Below, in pieces: positions 42,936 through 50,527 of a stretch of DNA of 52,851 nucleotides. The stretch lies in NCBI GenBank assembly GCA_017938625.1, contig JAGBBD010000041.1:1-52851 (forward strand), written 5' to 3'. The position numbers and the translations under genes were made by a program. The notes under the pieces were generated by a model. That model was not told where the DNA came from, ran no database searches, and worked only from the letters and a program-made list of their open reading frames with translations. Each line of letters begins with the position of its first letter. The stretch's first letter is position 1. The stretch comes from Oscillospiraceae bacterium (lineage in GTDB: Bacteria; Bacillota; Clostridia; Oscillospirales; Oscillospiraceae).

Positions 42936-44519
42936 TTATGGTGTTGATGATACTGCCATCTCTGCTCGAACTTCATCATAGTATTTCTGCACCGTAGTTC
43001 GGTCAATGCCTAACTGCCGTGCGATGTAGCTTTTGTTGCTCACGCCGGGGTTCTCCACCAAGTAGGCAGCAATCTGCTTTTTCTTGGGGCTGACGCCGTC
43101 AGGATATTCCGTGGCCTTGCCGGAGCGCAGAGCGGCAATCTCTGCTTTCATCTGGATGATGAGGTCTGCCAGCTTCGCCTCTGTCTCCTCTTGGGTTCGT
43201 CCATATACATTTCGTGAATGCTTTTTACCATCAGGCCATACCGGAGAGTACCGGCCTTCCCAGAGATGGTCGTTGAGTTGCTTGATGTACCCCGTGCCTG
43301 GTCTGCGGCGAGGTAACTTGACTGGCTCGAACACCTGTGTTTCAGCGTGCGTTTCCGTTTCCTTTTCCTCGACCTCCGCTTTTGCGATGCCTCGGTCAAT
43401 ATTTGCGGCAGCGTTTTCCTGCATCTCACTGGTGATGTGGCTGTAGATATTCAATGTGGTCCTGGAGGAGACGTGTCCAATGATGCTGGAGAGCGTTTTC
43501 ACATCCATGCCATGCTCCAGTGACATGGTTACAAATGTGTGCCGGAGATCATGGAAACGCACCTTTTTACAGTCCGCACGCTGCAGTATCTGTTGGAGTC
43601 GCTTTCGGACATAGCCAGGGTCAATCGGCTGTTCCGGCTTGATGCGGGACGGGAACATCAGCGGGGAGAAGATCCCCTTTTTGTATTCTTTCAGCAGTTC
43701 CACCATAGGCGGTGGCAGGACGATGGTGCGGAATGCGGCCTTGGTTTTCGGCTCACACAGAATGATTTTGCCTCCTGCAGGTGTAAACTGCTTGTTGATG
43801 TGCAGTTCGCCTGTTTTGAAGTTCAGGTCATCCCATGTGAGTGCCAGGATTTCTCCACGGCGAAGGCCCGTAGTCAATTCCAAAAGGAAGAGTTCGTACA
43901 TACCTTCCTCTTTTGCTTGGATCAGAAACCGTTGGATTTCATCCATCGAGAGAAGCTTCATTTCCTTTTGCTCTGTTGGCGGCAGCTTTACGCCAAGGAT
44001 GGGGTTCTTTTTGATAAGACCGTCTTTGACAGCCCTCTCCAGCGCCATCCTGATCATGTGATAGCAGCTTCGTACAGACTTCTCTGACATTCCGGGGCCT
44101 TTCGTATCACGATGAATTTTGCGTCCGTTAGCTTTCATTTCATTGAGGAACTTCTGGCAGTCGGCCTGGGTCAGTTTGTTCAGCTTGATATGACCGAGCG
44201 CAGGAATGACATGGACATAGATCCATTCCTCGTAGCCCTTTTGCGTGGTAGGACGGATGCTGGGTTTGCTGTGGTTTTCGTACCAGTAGTTGATCCAATC
44301 ACCGAAGCGCATGTCGGGCTTGATTTTGAAGGGCGACACCTCGCCGTATTCAGCCTGTAGCTTATTCAGCTTTTCGATGCACTCGGCCTTGGTCTTTGCC
44401 AGTACGCTTTTTGTCTTGGCCTTGCCGTTTTCATCATAGCCTACGATATGGCGGCCCTCCCAGCGTCCGTCCTTTCTCTCGCGGACAGTGCCTTGACCGT
44501 TTTTGCGTTTCTTGGCCAT
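42936..44519 (-). CDS. Tyrosine integrase with duplicated arm-binding domain and C-terminal HTH
   Basis: A 527-residue site-specific recombinase. N-terminal AP2-like arm-binding domain (GQGTVRERKDGRWEGRHIV), a SAM-like core-binding domain (DWINYWYENHSKPSIRPTT) and the catalytic domain with LTTGLRRGEILALTW, HDLRHTFVTMSLEHG and IIGHVSSRTTLNIYSH. It is about 140 residues longer than usual: after residue 405 a second copy of the arm-binding pattern appears (GTGYIKQLNDHLWEGRY) and then a helix-turn-helix (KSYIARQLGIDRTTVQKYYD). Start codon four bases beyond the stop of the other integrase. Confidence 0.93.
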   Translation of the reverse strand: MAKKRKNGQGTVRERKDGRWEGRHIVGYDENGKAKTKSVLAKTKAECIEKLNKLQAEYGEVSPFKIKPDMRFGDWINYWYENHSKPSIRPTTQKGYEEWIYVHVIPALGHIKLNKLTQADCQKFLNEMKANGRKIHRDTKGPGMSEKSVRSCYHMIRMALERAVKDGLIKKNPILGVKLPPTEQKEMKLLSMDEIQRFLIQAKEEGMYELFLLELTTGLRRGEILALTWDDLNFKTGELHINKQFTPAGGKIILCEPKTKAAFRTIVLPPPMVELLKEYKKGIFSPLMFPSRIKPEQPIDPGYVRKRLQQILQRADCKKVRFHDLRHTFVTMSLEHGMDVKTLSSIIGHVSSRTTLNIYSHITSEMQENAAANIDRGIAKAEVEEKETETHAETQVFEPVKLPRRRPGTGYIKQLNDHLWEGRYSPVWPDGKKHSRNVYGRTQEETEAKLADLIIQMKAEIAALRSGKATEYPDGVSPKKKQIAAYLVENPGVSNKSYIARQLGIDRTTVQKYYDEVRAEMAVSSTP

Positions 44520-44523
44520 GTGT

Positions 44524-45669
44524 TCACCCCTTTACCATGAAATTTTCCATGAAGCCACCTACAATTTCTGATGCTTTTTGATGCATATCACCGGTGACAT
44601 GGGTGTAGGTATCCAGTGTGAAGGATGTCTTCGTATGACCTAAGATGCCTGAGAGCGTTTTGGCATCCACGCCGCTGGTCAGGGCATGGGTTGCGAAGGT
44701 GTGTCTGAGGTCATGGAAACGCATGTTGGGTAGCCCTGCGTCTTTCATTATCTTCTTCATGCGGTGGTATCCGCTGTTGGGCATTACAGGGTCTTCCGGA
44801 CGGATGGGATTATGGAATATCCACTGAGAGATGGATTTCTTTTTCCGCTCTGCCAGAAGCTGTACTGTGCTGGGCGGCAATTTGATATTTCTGCGGCCTG
44901 TGCCGGTTTTGGTGTCGCCCACATAGTAACCGCCACCGTCCTTGCGGTGCAGTGTCCTGCGAATGGTGAGCGTGCCTTTCTTCTCATCAAAGTCTGTCCA
45001 CATGAGACCGCACAGCTCACCCTGCCGCAGACCTGTGGTGATCTCCAGATAGAAGAAGTCGTGCCAGTGTTCGTCAGCTTTGATGGCTTCCATGAAGCGT
45101 TCCAGCTGTTCATCATTGAGAATGGTTTTGGCGGTGGCCACCTTCTTGGGCAATGTCACATCGTTGGAAGGATTCTTTGCGATGAGGTGCCGATTTACCG
45201 CTACATCCAGTGCCTGATGCAGTACGTTGTGTATCCTGCGCACCGTGGTTCCTGCCAGAGGGCCGCCATTGACGGAACCTTCTGTCTGGAGCTTGCGGTA
45301 CAGGCTCTGGATTTCTGCGGTGGTGACCTTGCAGATTTGTTTGTTGCCAAGGTAGGGCTTGATGTTCTTTTCCACGTATCCACGGTAGCCTTTAATGGTG
45401 GTAGGACGTACTGTCGGCTCCGCACATTCAACCAGCCAGATATCCAGCCATTCGCCCAGTGTCATTCGGCTCTGCTCAGTCAGCTCTGCACCGTCATATT
45501 CATCGATGCTCTTGTGGAGTTTCTCCAGAAGAGTTTTTTGTGTTTTTGCGGACATGTAATGGAAGATGGGGTCGCCGTTTTTCTTGTGACCGACCACGAT
45601 GCGGCCTTCCCATCGCCCATCATCACGCTGTCGTACCAGTCCGTCGCCGGACGGTCTTCGTTTTGCCAT
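44524..45669 (-). CDS. Tyrosine integrase
   Basis: A 381-residue recombinase of standard layout: AP2-like arm-binding domain (GDGLVRQRDDGRWEGRIVV), SAM-like domain (WLDIWLVECAEPTVRPTT), and catalytic residues in ITTGLRQGELCGLMW, FHDLRHTFATHALTSG and ILGHTKTSFTLDTYTHV. Similar in build to the integrase next to it but clearly divergent, so the two are paralogues rather than a recent tandem copy. AAGGAGG precedes the ATG and overlaps the previous gene's stop. Confidence 0.95.
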   Translation of the reverse strand: MAKRRPSGDGLVRQRDDGRWEGRIVVGHKKNGDPIFHYMSAKTQKTLLEKLHKSIDEYDGAELTEQSRMTLGEWLDIWLVECAEPTVRPTTIKGYRGYVEKNIKPYLGNKQICKVTTAEIQSLYRKLQTEGSVNGGPLAGTTVRRIHNVLHQALDVAVNRHLIAKNPSNDVTLPKKVATAKTILNDEQLERFMEAIKADEHWHDFFYLEITTGLRQGELCGLMWTDFDEKKGTLTIRRTLHRKDGGGYYVGDTKTGTGRRNIKLPPSTVQLLAERKKKSISQWIFHNPIRPEDPVMPNSGYHRMKKIMKDAGLPNMRFHDLRHTFATHALTSGVDAKTLSGILGHTKTSFTLDTYTHVTGDMHQKASEIVGGFMENFMVKG

Positions 45670-45672
45670 GGG

Positions 45673-45987
45673 TCATTCCTCCTTTCTCGGTAGGATCATT
45701 TGTCGGGAGCGCTCTTCCTCCTCTCTGTCGAAGGAGTACATCGGTTCTGCGGATAGCTCATAGTGAATACCGCAGGCGAGGCGGTATCCACTGGTGAAGC
45801 TGTGGAGGGTGGCCTCACATCGGAGGGAATCCTCCAAGTCCACCAGCTTCAGCAGGAGCCGTCTGTCCTCCTTCGAGAGTCGGGCAGAGAGTTCTTTGTG
45901 TGTCTGATTGACCTCGGTTTTGAGGTCTTGGATGTATTCGGGCTTGCTTTCGAACTGCTGCTGCAGAGATTTCATATAGTCGTACAT
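45673..45987 (-). CDS. DUF6809-like accessory protein
   Basis: A 104-residue soluble helical protein starting MYDYMKSLQQQFESKP, with KEDRRLLLKLVDLEDSL and SFTSGYRLACGI. The pattern fits DUF6809, a family I associate with mobilizable elements of gut Clostridia; function unknown. Ribosome site AAGGAG. Its stop codon sits inside the ribosome site of the integrase that follows, which points to coupled translation. Confidence 0.7.
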   Translation of the reverse strand: MYDYMKSLQQQFESKPEYIQDLKTEVNQTHKELSARLSKEDRRLLLKLVDLEDSLRCEATLHSFTSGYRLACGIHYELSAEPMYSFDREEEERSRQMILPRKEE

Positions 45988-45998
45988 GGCCGTGCTCC

Positions 45999-46202
45999 TT
46001 ATCGAACGGACGGGAACTTATGAGGCTCGGCCACGCACTGGTACAGCACGGCGCCGCATCTGCGGCAGATCAGGTATTGCAGGCGGTTGCCGAACACACC
46101 GTGCTTTTTGAATGTCACCAGTGCTTCGCCGTGCTGCCAGCCCAGACCAATATCCGTGCCGCCGCAGTACTGACACTGCTTCACTGGAAGTTGCTTTGTC
46201 AT
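45999..46202 (-). CDS. Small zinc-ribbon protein of the element
   Basis: A 67-residue protein with CQYCGG and CRRCGA, a four-cysteine zinc ribbon, and little else. Start at 46202, with GGAGGAAA upstream; the longer open frame to 46400 runs into the relaxase gene and its extra residues are an artefact. Sits between the relaxase and the DUF6809-like gene. Function unknown; ribbons of this size usually bind nucleic acid. Confidence 0.75.
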   Translation of the reverse strand: MTKQLPVKQCQYCGGTDIGLGWQHGEALVTFKKHGVFGNRLQYLICRRCGAVLYQCVAEPHKFPSVR

Positions 46203-46341
46203 CGTCGTTTCCTCCGTTTCTGTGTTTTTTGCAAACACACAATAGCGGAAACACAGACAGAAAGCTAATGAAAGAAGAGTCAAATACGAAAATTCTACGA
46301 AAGCAACAATGAGGTTTGTAACAAATTGTAGGCGTAACCTC

Positions 46342-48282
46342 CTACATGGACATGGTCGGGCCAGTGTACTCATGGTCATCTTCCTTGTGACCGAGTGCAA
46401 TCTTCTTCTCCTGAAGCCGCTTCAACCGCTTACGGTCGATTTGAATACCGCCGGGGCGGGACTGGGGAAGAGAGTTGTCCTGAAAGATCCGTCCCATGTG
46501 GTGGAGCAGTCTGGTGACACCCAGAAACACATTGGGCGGTAAATCGCTGTTCTGCCTGTTCAGCAGTGCATCAGCATAGGCGTTGCCCTGGTATGCAGAT
46601 TTGGTCAGCCAGTGGATGCCCCTGTCTCTATCATACTCCACACCCTGTCCCATAAGATACACTTTACCGAGCATGTATTGGGCGTATTGGTTTCCGTCCT
46701 GTGCAGCTCGTTCAAACCACTGCGCCGCCGTGGTGTAGCTGCCAGGTACGTTGAGGCCTTTGTAGTATTCCTTGCCCAGACGGTAGGCGGCGTAGTCATT
46801 GCCGTTCTGAGCGGAGATCTCCAGCCAGCGTATTCCAGAGTCCGGATCACGCACTTCAACATCATAGGAGAGCTGGAGTTTGCCGAGAGAGTACTGCGCG
46901 TACATGTGACCTTGCTGTGCCGCCTGCCGAAACCAGTATCTTGCCGTCACGCTGTCCGGTGTCAGTAGCGGCCCGTCACGGTACAGCTTGCCCATGAGAT
47001 ACTGGGCATCCATATCACCCTCTCTCGCCAGCTGCTCCATGTCGTTGACTGCATCCAGCCGGTCTTCCAGAGAGTAGTCCTCGTTGTAGATGTCGCTTCG
47101 GAAGTCCCAATAGTCACGGGAACAGTATTCAAAATCCTCCGGCTCACTTTCTGCTTCCACACCCTTATCTTCGAAGAATAGGTCACACTTGCGGATGTGC
47201 TCGGCCTGTTTGATGACCGCGTTCTTGATAGCACGGAACTCTTGCTGCTGAGACAGAGGAGCACGCTCGCGAGGATTATCATCGTAGTAGCCGTCCACCT
47301 TGTTCTGGAGTTCCAGCCACTTGTCGTATGCCTGACTGACAGAACGGATGCGCTCCATTTGGTCAACGATCTTGTCCACCAACACCTTCTGCTTTTTCGG
47401 AAGGTAGCCGTAGCTTTTCTTGCCACTGACATTTTGTAATTGCATGGCCAGCTCCAGTATCAGGTTCTCTGCTTCCGGATGGTCACAGATACCATCCTTC
47501 ATGTACTGCACCATTTCCAGCATGGCCTTCCGCGCTTCATGCACCAACTCATCGCGAGACTCAGATTTCTGCTCGTGGAGATGGTGCATCTCATCATGGA
47601 AGATGTCGTTGGTGAGTTTGGACTTGATTGCTTTGATGCCGTCCTTGGACAGATAGGCCTGTCCTGGTTTTGCAGACCATGCCATCATGTGAACGTGTGG
47701 ATGGTCGCCTTCATCATGGAAGGCAGCGCACCAACGGAAGTCGTTGGGGTGGATCTTCATGGCGTCCGCAATCTGATTGCGGTTTGCACGGAGCAGGTCA
47801 CGCCACGCGGATGCGTTATCGTAACCGAGACGGACAGCGTCCTCACGCTTGACGGAAATGATGTGTGTCCACACATTGCCGGTGTAGTTCTCCAGCTCCG
47901 CCATGGCCTTGTCCAGTGAGACGGTATCGTCATCACTGAACAGGCCGTGAGAGCCGAAGCGCTCTGCGCGGGGGCGGGTTGCGATGTACTTCATGTACTG
48001 CTCCGACCGGATCACCGAGTCCCAGTTGGATTCCAGCGCCAGCGTGATGAACGCAGAGGCGTTGACCTTGGTGGGCTTTGCCATATAGTCTTCGTACTCG
48101 TAGAGCGTTTTGGTATCTGGGAAATCTTTCACCAGTTTTGCGATGAGCTGCTCCTGCTTTCGTGTCGGCGGACGGTCATCGGGAACGACCTCTACTCGTT
48201 CACGGGTCGCGATGTACTTGAGATAGCCGGACGCGCCACCGGTGCTTTTGATATAGGGACTTTTTAATATCAGCTTTACCAT
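46342..48282 (-). CDS. MobP3-family relaxase with Sel1-like repeats
   Basis: Nicks the element's transfer origin and pilots the strand into a recipient. 646 residues. The N-terminal 250 are a MOB relaxase: the repeat GYLKYIATRERVEVVP with QYMKYIATRPRAERF, and the metal-binding three-histidine motif in FHDEGDHPHVHMMAW. From about residue 405 to 565 come Sel1-type repeats (AREGDMDAQYLMGKLYRDG; QQGHMYAQYSLGKLQL; NGNDYAAYRLGKEYYKG; DGNQYAQYMLGKVYLMG), a helical protein-interaction scaffold. Its start overlaps the mobC-like gene by seven bases. Confidence 0.92.
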   Translation of the reverse strand: MVKLILKSPYIKSTGGASGYLKYIATRERVEVVPDDRPPTRKQEQLIAKLVKDFPDTKTLYEYEDYMAKPTKVNASAFITLALESNWDSVIRSEQYMKYIATRPRAERFGSHGLFSDDDTVSLDKAMAELENYTGNVWTHIISVKREDAVRLGYDNASAWRDLLRANRNQIADAMKIHPNDFRWCAAFHDEGDHPHVHMMAWSAKPGQAYLSKDGIKAIKSKLTNDIFHDEMHHLHEQKSESRDELVHEARKAMLEMVQYMKDGICDHPEAENLILELAMQLQNVSGKKSYGYLPKKQKVLVDKIVDQMERIRSVSQAYDKWLELQNKVDGYYDDNPRERAPLSQQQEFRAIKNAVIKQAEHIRKCDLFFEDKGVEAESEPEDFEYCSRDYWDFRSDIYNEDYSLEDRLDAVNDMEQLAREGDMDAQYLMGKLYRDGPLLTPDSVTARYWFRQAAQQGHMYAQYSLGKLQLSYDVEVRDPDSGIRWLEISAQNGNDYAAYRLGKEYYKGLNVPGSYTTAAQWFERAAQDGNQYAQYMLGKVYLMGQGVEYDRDRGIHWLTKSAYQGNAYADALLNRQNSDLPPNVFLGVTRLLHHMGRIFQDNSLPQSRPGGIQIDRKRLKRLQEKKIALGHKEDDHEYTGPTMSM

Positions 48283-48710
48283 TCAGCTTCATCCATTTCA
48301 TATTCATCAGTTTGCTGTGTGCGCTTTTCGAGAGAGATACGACCGTTGGTGGCCTTTACATTTTTCACACTCTGCGCGCGAAGCTGCTTCATATCCTCGC
48401 GGTTGAAATTGAATGCTCCGGCAATGACACCCACCAGCATGTCCAGTTCTACCGCGTGATTGAAAGACAGTGCAGAGAGTTTTTTTTCCAGCATTCCAAG
48501 TCGACCGTCGATAGCAGAGCTGATTGCCAGCGGCAGCACACGATTGTCATCGTTAATCTCCAACCGGTCAATGTAATCGTTCACGGCCTTCTCAATAAAG
48601 TCATTCAGGCTGTTGCAGTTGTCGGCTTTGTACCATTGCTCGATTCTCTGCCTGGTTTCATCGGACGGCCTAAATGTGAGTCTACTTTTGGTTGTTTTGT
48701 TTTCACCCAT
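48276..48710 (-). CDS. MobC-like relaxosome accessory protein
   Basis: A 144-residue protein that opens with MGENKTTKSRLTFRPSDETR and has RIEQWYKADNCNSLNDFIEKAV, the pattern of a ribbon-helix-helix DNA-binding domain seen in plasmid mobilization proteins; the rest is helical. It would bind the transfer origin and recruit the relaxase. Start at 48710 (GGAGGAA upstream); a longer reading to 48809 is rejected. Overlaps the relaxase start, and the oriT candidate lies directly upstream. Confidence 0.8.
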   Translation of the reverse strand: MGENKTTKSRLTFRPSDETRQRIEQWYKADNCNSLNDFIEKAVNDYIDRLEINDDNRVLPLAISSAIDGRLGMLEKKLSALSFNHAVELDMLVGVIAGAFNFNREDMKQLRAQSVKNVKATNGRISLEKRTQQTDEYEMDEAEW

Positions 48711-48729
48711 GGTTTTTCCTCCAATCTTG

Positions 48730-48860
48730 GTAAGATGCCGCCGAAAAGCCTGCAACCATCGGCGGTTTGGGGAAAGCAGACGCCAGGTCGGGTTTTCAAG
48801 CCTCAACAAGACGCCAGCTTTGTCCCCGTGAAACTGCCCGCACTGCGGGCAGTTGTGCCT
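48730..48860 (-). other. Transfer-origin (oriT) candidate
   Basis: Non-coding gap upstream of the mobC-like gene with two inverted repeats: CCGCCGA (48738-48744) with TCGGCGG (48759-48765), and a perfect 11-bp one, AACTGCCCGCA (48832-48842) with TGCGGGCAGTT (48844-48854), one base apart. Position between accessory genes and relaxase is where oriT is usually found. The nick site is not identified. Confidence 0.5.
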
Positions 48861-48889
48861 GCGCCGACGGCGATTAAGACGCCGGTGCT

Positions 48890-49387
48890 TTATCCTGCTT
48901 CCTCGTTCGTCCTCGGAAGTTGCTCAAAAGCAGCCCAATTTCGGGCGGTTTTCGGCACCCCTATCCACGCCCTACCGCATCTGAAAAAGCGGACACGACG
49001 GCGCACAACGGGCGACACGGGGCTTGTTCGTAGGTCTATGATGATGGGAAACGGCGGCGTAATTTGCAGGAGTTTTTCAGCTCGCCGTTCGATTTCTTCG
49101 TAGTTCATCGGTGCTTCAGAACGCAGTGCTTCATCCACCAGTGCGGCATACACGGTGTTGACGATTTCTCTACACCGTTCTGCATATGCTTGTTCATGTT
49201 TGCTCAGAGTGCACCGTTTTTTATCTGCGAGGTACATTCTGAACTGGTCGATGTCGCGGAGCGGCGTGTCGAAGACGGTGTTCCAGAACTTTGCGACGTA
49301 CTCCAGATACGCACCTGTGCGTTTGAGATTGAGCATCGGATTGCGGTCGATCCAACTGTTGATGATGTTACGCTCCAATCTGATCAC
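48890..49387 (-). CDS. Unknown protein of the mobilizable element
   Basis: Not recognised. 165 residues; the first 110 are a plausible helical domain (NSWIDRNPMLNLKRTGAYLE; FDTPLRDIDQFRMYLADKKR), whereas the last 45 are arginine-rich and of lower quality (SPVVRRRVRFFRCGRAW), as if the true end were damaged or read through. It begins inside the end of the previous gene (20-base overlap). Its position between the helix-turn-helix gene and oriT suggests a replication or mobilization role, without direct support. Confidence 0.6.
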   Translation of the reverse strand: MIRLERNIINSWIDRNPMLNLKRTGAYLEYVAKFWNTVFDTPLRDIDQFRMYLADKKRCTLSKHEQAYAERCREIVNTVYAALVDEALRSEAPMNYEEIERRAEKLLQITPPFPIIIDLRTSPVSPVVRRRVRFFRCGRAWIGVPKTARNWAAFEQLPRTNEEAG

Positions 49388-49838
49388 CGCCTTCCATGGA
49401 TACTGTTGCCGGACGGAACTCTACACCTTTCTTCTCTGCCAGTGTCTGCGCTTTTTGAATCGCCGCGGTACGCTGGAGTTTGAGCATCTGCCGTTCATGA
49501 TAGAGGTCGATGGCATTCTGGATCGGCAGGATGGTGTACTTGAGACAGCCGTTGCGTTTGAGCCCTTCTTTGGTAACGATCTCTGTGCGCTCAGTACGGA
49601 TGAGACCGTGTTCCTCCAGTGCTGCGACGTATTTGGCAACCGTGTTCACAGAGAGACCGAGCTTTCTGGCGATGGTCGGATAACTTGCGAGGCACTGGTA
49701 GGTACGTCGGTTTTCAATACGCATCAGGTATGCGTAGATATCAATTTCGATGTGGTGCAGTTCCAGATCGAAGACTGCATTGGGGACCGGGAAATAATTA
49801 CTGACCGAGTCCTTTTTCACATAGGGAGTGTTGATCAT
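49368..49838 (-). CDS. Helix-turn-helix replication-initiator-like protein
   Basis: A 156-residue protein, MINTPYVKKDSVSNYFPVPN followed by an HTH (YPTIARKLGLSVNTVAKYVA) and EHGLIRTERTEIVTKEGLK. The motif PVPNAVFDLELHHIEIDIYA is common to small replication or regulatory proteins of Gram-positive elements. Start at 49838, GCAGGA just upstream; extra upstream codons overlap xis. Overlaps xis by four bases. Replication function is inferred; a pure regulator is possible. Confidence 0.75.
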   Translation of the reverse strand: MINTPYVKKDSVSNYFPVPNAVFDLELHHIEIDIYAYLMRIENRRTYQCLASYPTIARKLGLSVNTVAKYVAALEEHGLIRTERTEIVTKEGLKRNGCLKYTILPIQNAIDLYHERQMLKLQRTAAIQKAQTLAEKKGVEFRPATVSMEGGDQIGA

Positions 49839-50047
49839 TCCTGCACCCCCTTCGTGTGTGCGGAGATCCACTTCCGCAGTTCTTCTTTCGGAACGACAAT
49901 GCGTTTGCCGATCCGCAGAGAGGGAAAATCATCTTCCTGGATGAGTTCGTAGATGGTGGAGTCCGAGACTCCCATGAGATCGACGAGTTGCTTCACACTC
50001 AGCAGCAGAGGCAGTTCGTCATAGCTGGTATAAATACTTTTCTTCAA
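49835..50047 (-). CDS. xis: Excisionase-type DNA-binding protein
   Basis: A 70-residue MerR/Xis-type winged HTH: LLLSVKQLVDLMGVSDSTIY, then ELIQEDDFPSLRIGKRIVVP and KEELRKWI, the usual excisionase pattern. It would bend the attachment DNA and direct the integrases to excision. TTG start at 50047, with GGAGGT ten bases upstream. First gene of the leftward element operon; preceded by a leader of about 390 bases. Confidence 0.85.
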   Translation of the reverse strand: MKKSIYTSYDELPLLLSVKQLVDLMGVSDSTIYELIQEDDFPSLRIGKRIVVPKEELRKWISAHTKGVQE

Positions 50048-50446
50048 ATGGTGGGTTACCTCCTGTGTAGCTTAGTTGGTTAGAGCGTATTCAGTTTTTA
50101 TGTGGCTGCGCGAATCTTGGGTATCACCTCCAATCGTGTTGCGCGTGATGACAACGAGTTTGTTGTCCAAATAGTTTTTATCACCCCTTTCGAATTTGCT
50201 TTGCCGTGCACCGTGTTCATGTTCCTACAGGGAAGCCTTGCGTGACTCCGATGCGTTTTCTTCTCTGTTGGTGCGCTCGTCTTTGCAGAGTCGTGGCGGC
50301 ACTTCGCCCAGAGAGTATGAACAGCGGTGACGGGTATTCAGTTTTCAAGGTGCAATTTACAGATAACAAAAATTTCTGTTGACACAGCGCTTTTTATGGT
50401 TTAGACTAATGTCAGAGAAATAGTTTTATCTGTCTATTTCGGTTAC
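50048..50446 (-). promoter_or_regulatory. Long untranslated leader of the element operon
   Basis: No credible gene on either strand. Read leftward, it holds CACCTTGAAAACTGAATAC (complement of 50334-50352), which resembles the rRNA-leader boxA of Gram-positives, and a second related copy TAAAAACTGAATAC (complement of 50087-50100). The second copy abuts the complement of a tRNA D-arm (50068-50087). A leader of this type suggests antitermination or attenuation ahead of xis. Confidence 0.5.
50379..50407 (+). promoter_or_regulatory. Promoter of the DUF6076 gene
   Basis: TTGACA at 50379-50384 and TAGACT at 50402-50407, 17-bp spacer, with a palindrome TTAGACTAA (50401-50409) lying over the -10. A second copy, TTAGTCTAA, is at 50501-50509 just before the gene's ribosome site; both are probably operators. 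Confidence 0.65.
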
Positions 50447-50475
50447 ACTATAACATTGCCATAACTGTTTGTCAA
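50447..50475 (-). promoter_or_regulatory. Promoter of the leftward element operon
   Basis: On the minus strand TTGACA (complement of 50470-50475), 17-bp spacer, TATAGT (complement of 50447-50452). The transcript would start near 50440 and run left through the rightward promoter, so the two promoters face each other. Confidence 0.7.
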
Positions 50476-50527
50476 GACTGATAGAAATATATTTTTGGAA
50501 TTAGTCTAATTACAAGGAGCGACTACG

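Larger units (their letters stand above)
42936..50047 (-). mobile_element. Core of an integrative mobilizable element
   Basis: Ten leftward genes with tight spacing or overlaps: xis-like, helix-turn-helix replication-type, unknown, mobC-like, MobP3 relaxase, zinc ribbon, DUF6809-like and two tyrosine integrases, plus an oriT candidate. No type IV secretion genes are seen, so it should be mobilized by a helper element. The tRNA-Ala at 41140 is a plausible attachment gene on the left, which would put the caspase-TIR pair inside as cargo. I could not find a second copy of the tRNA 3' end, so the boundaries are not fixed. Confidence 0.75.

Noticed and set aside
50068-50100. Possible tRNA gene
   Set aside because: Only the D-arm pattern is present; no anticodon stem, T-arm or acceptor pairing.
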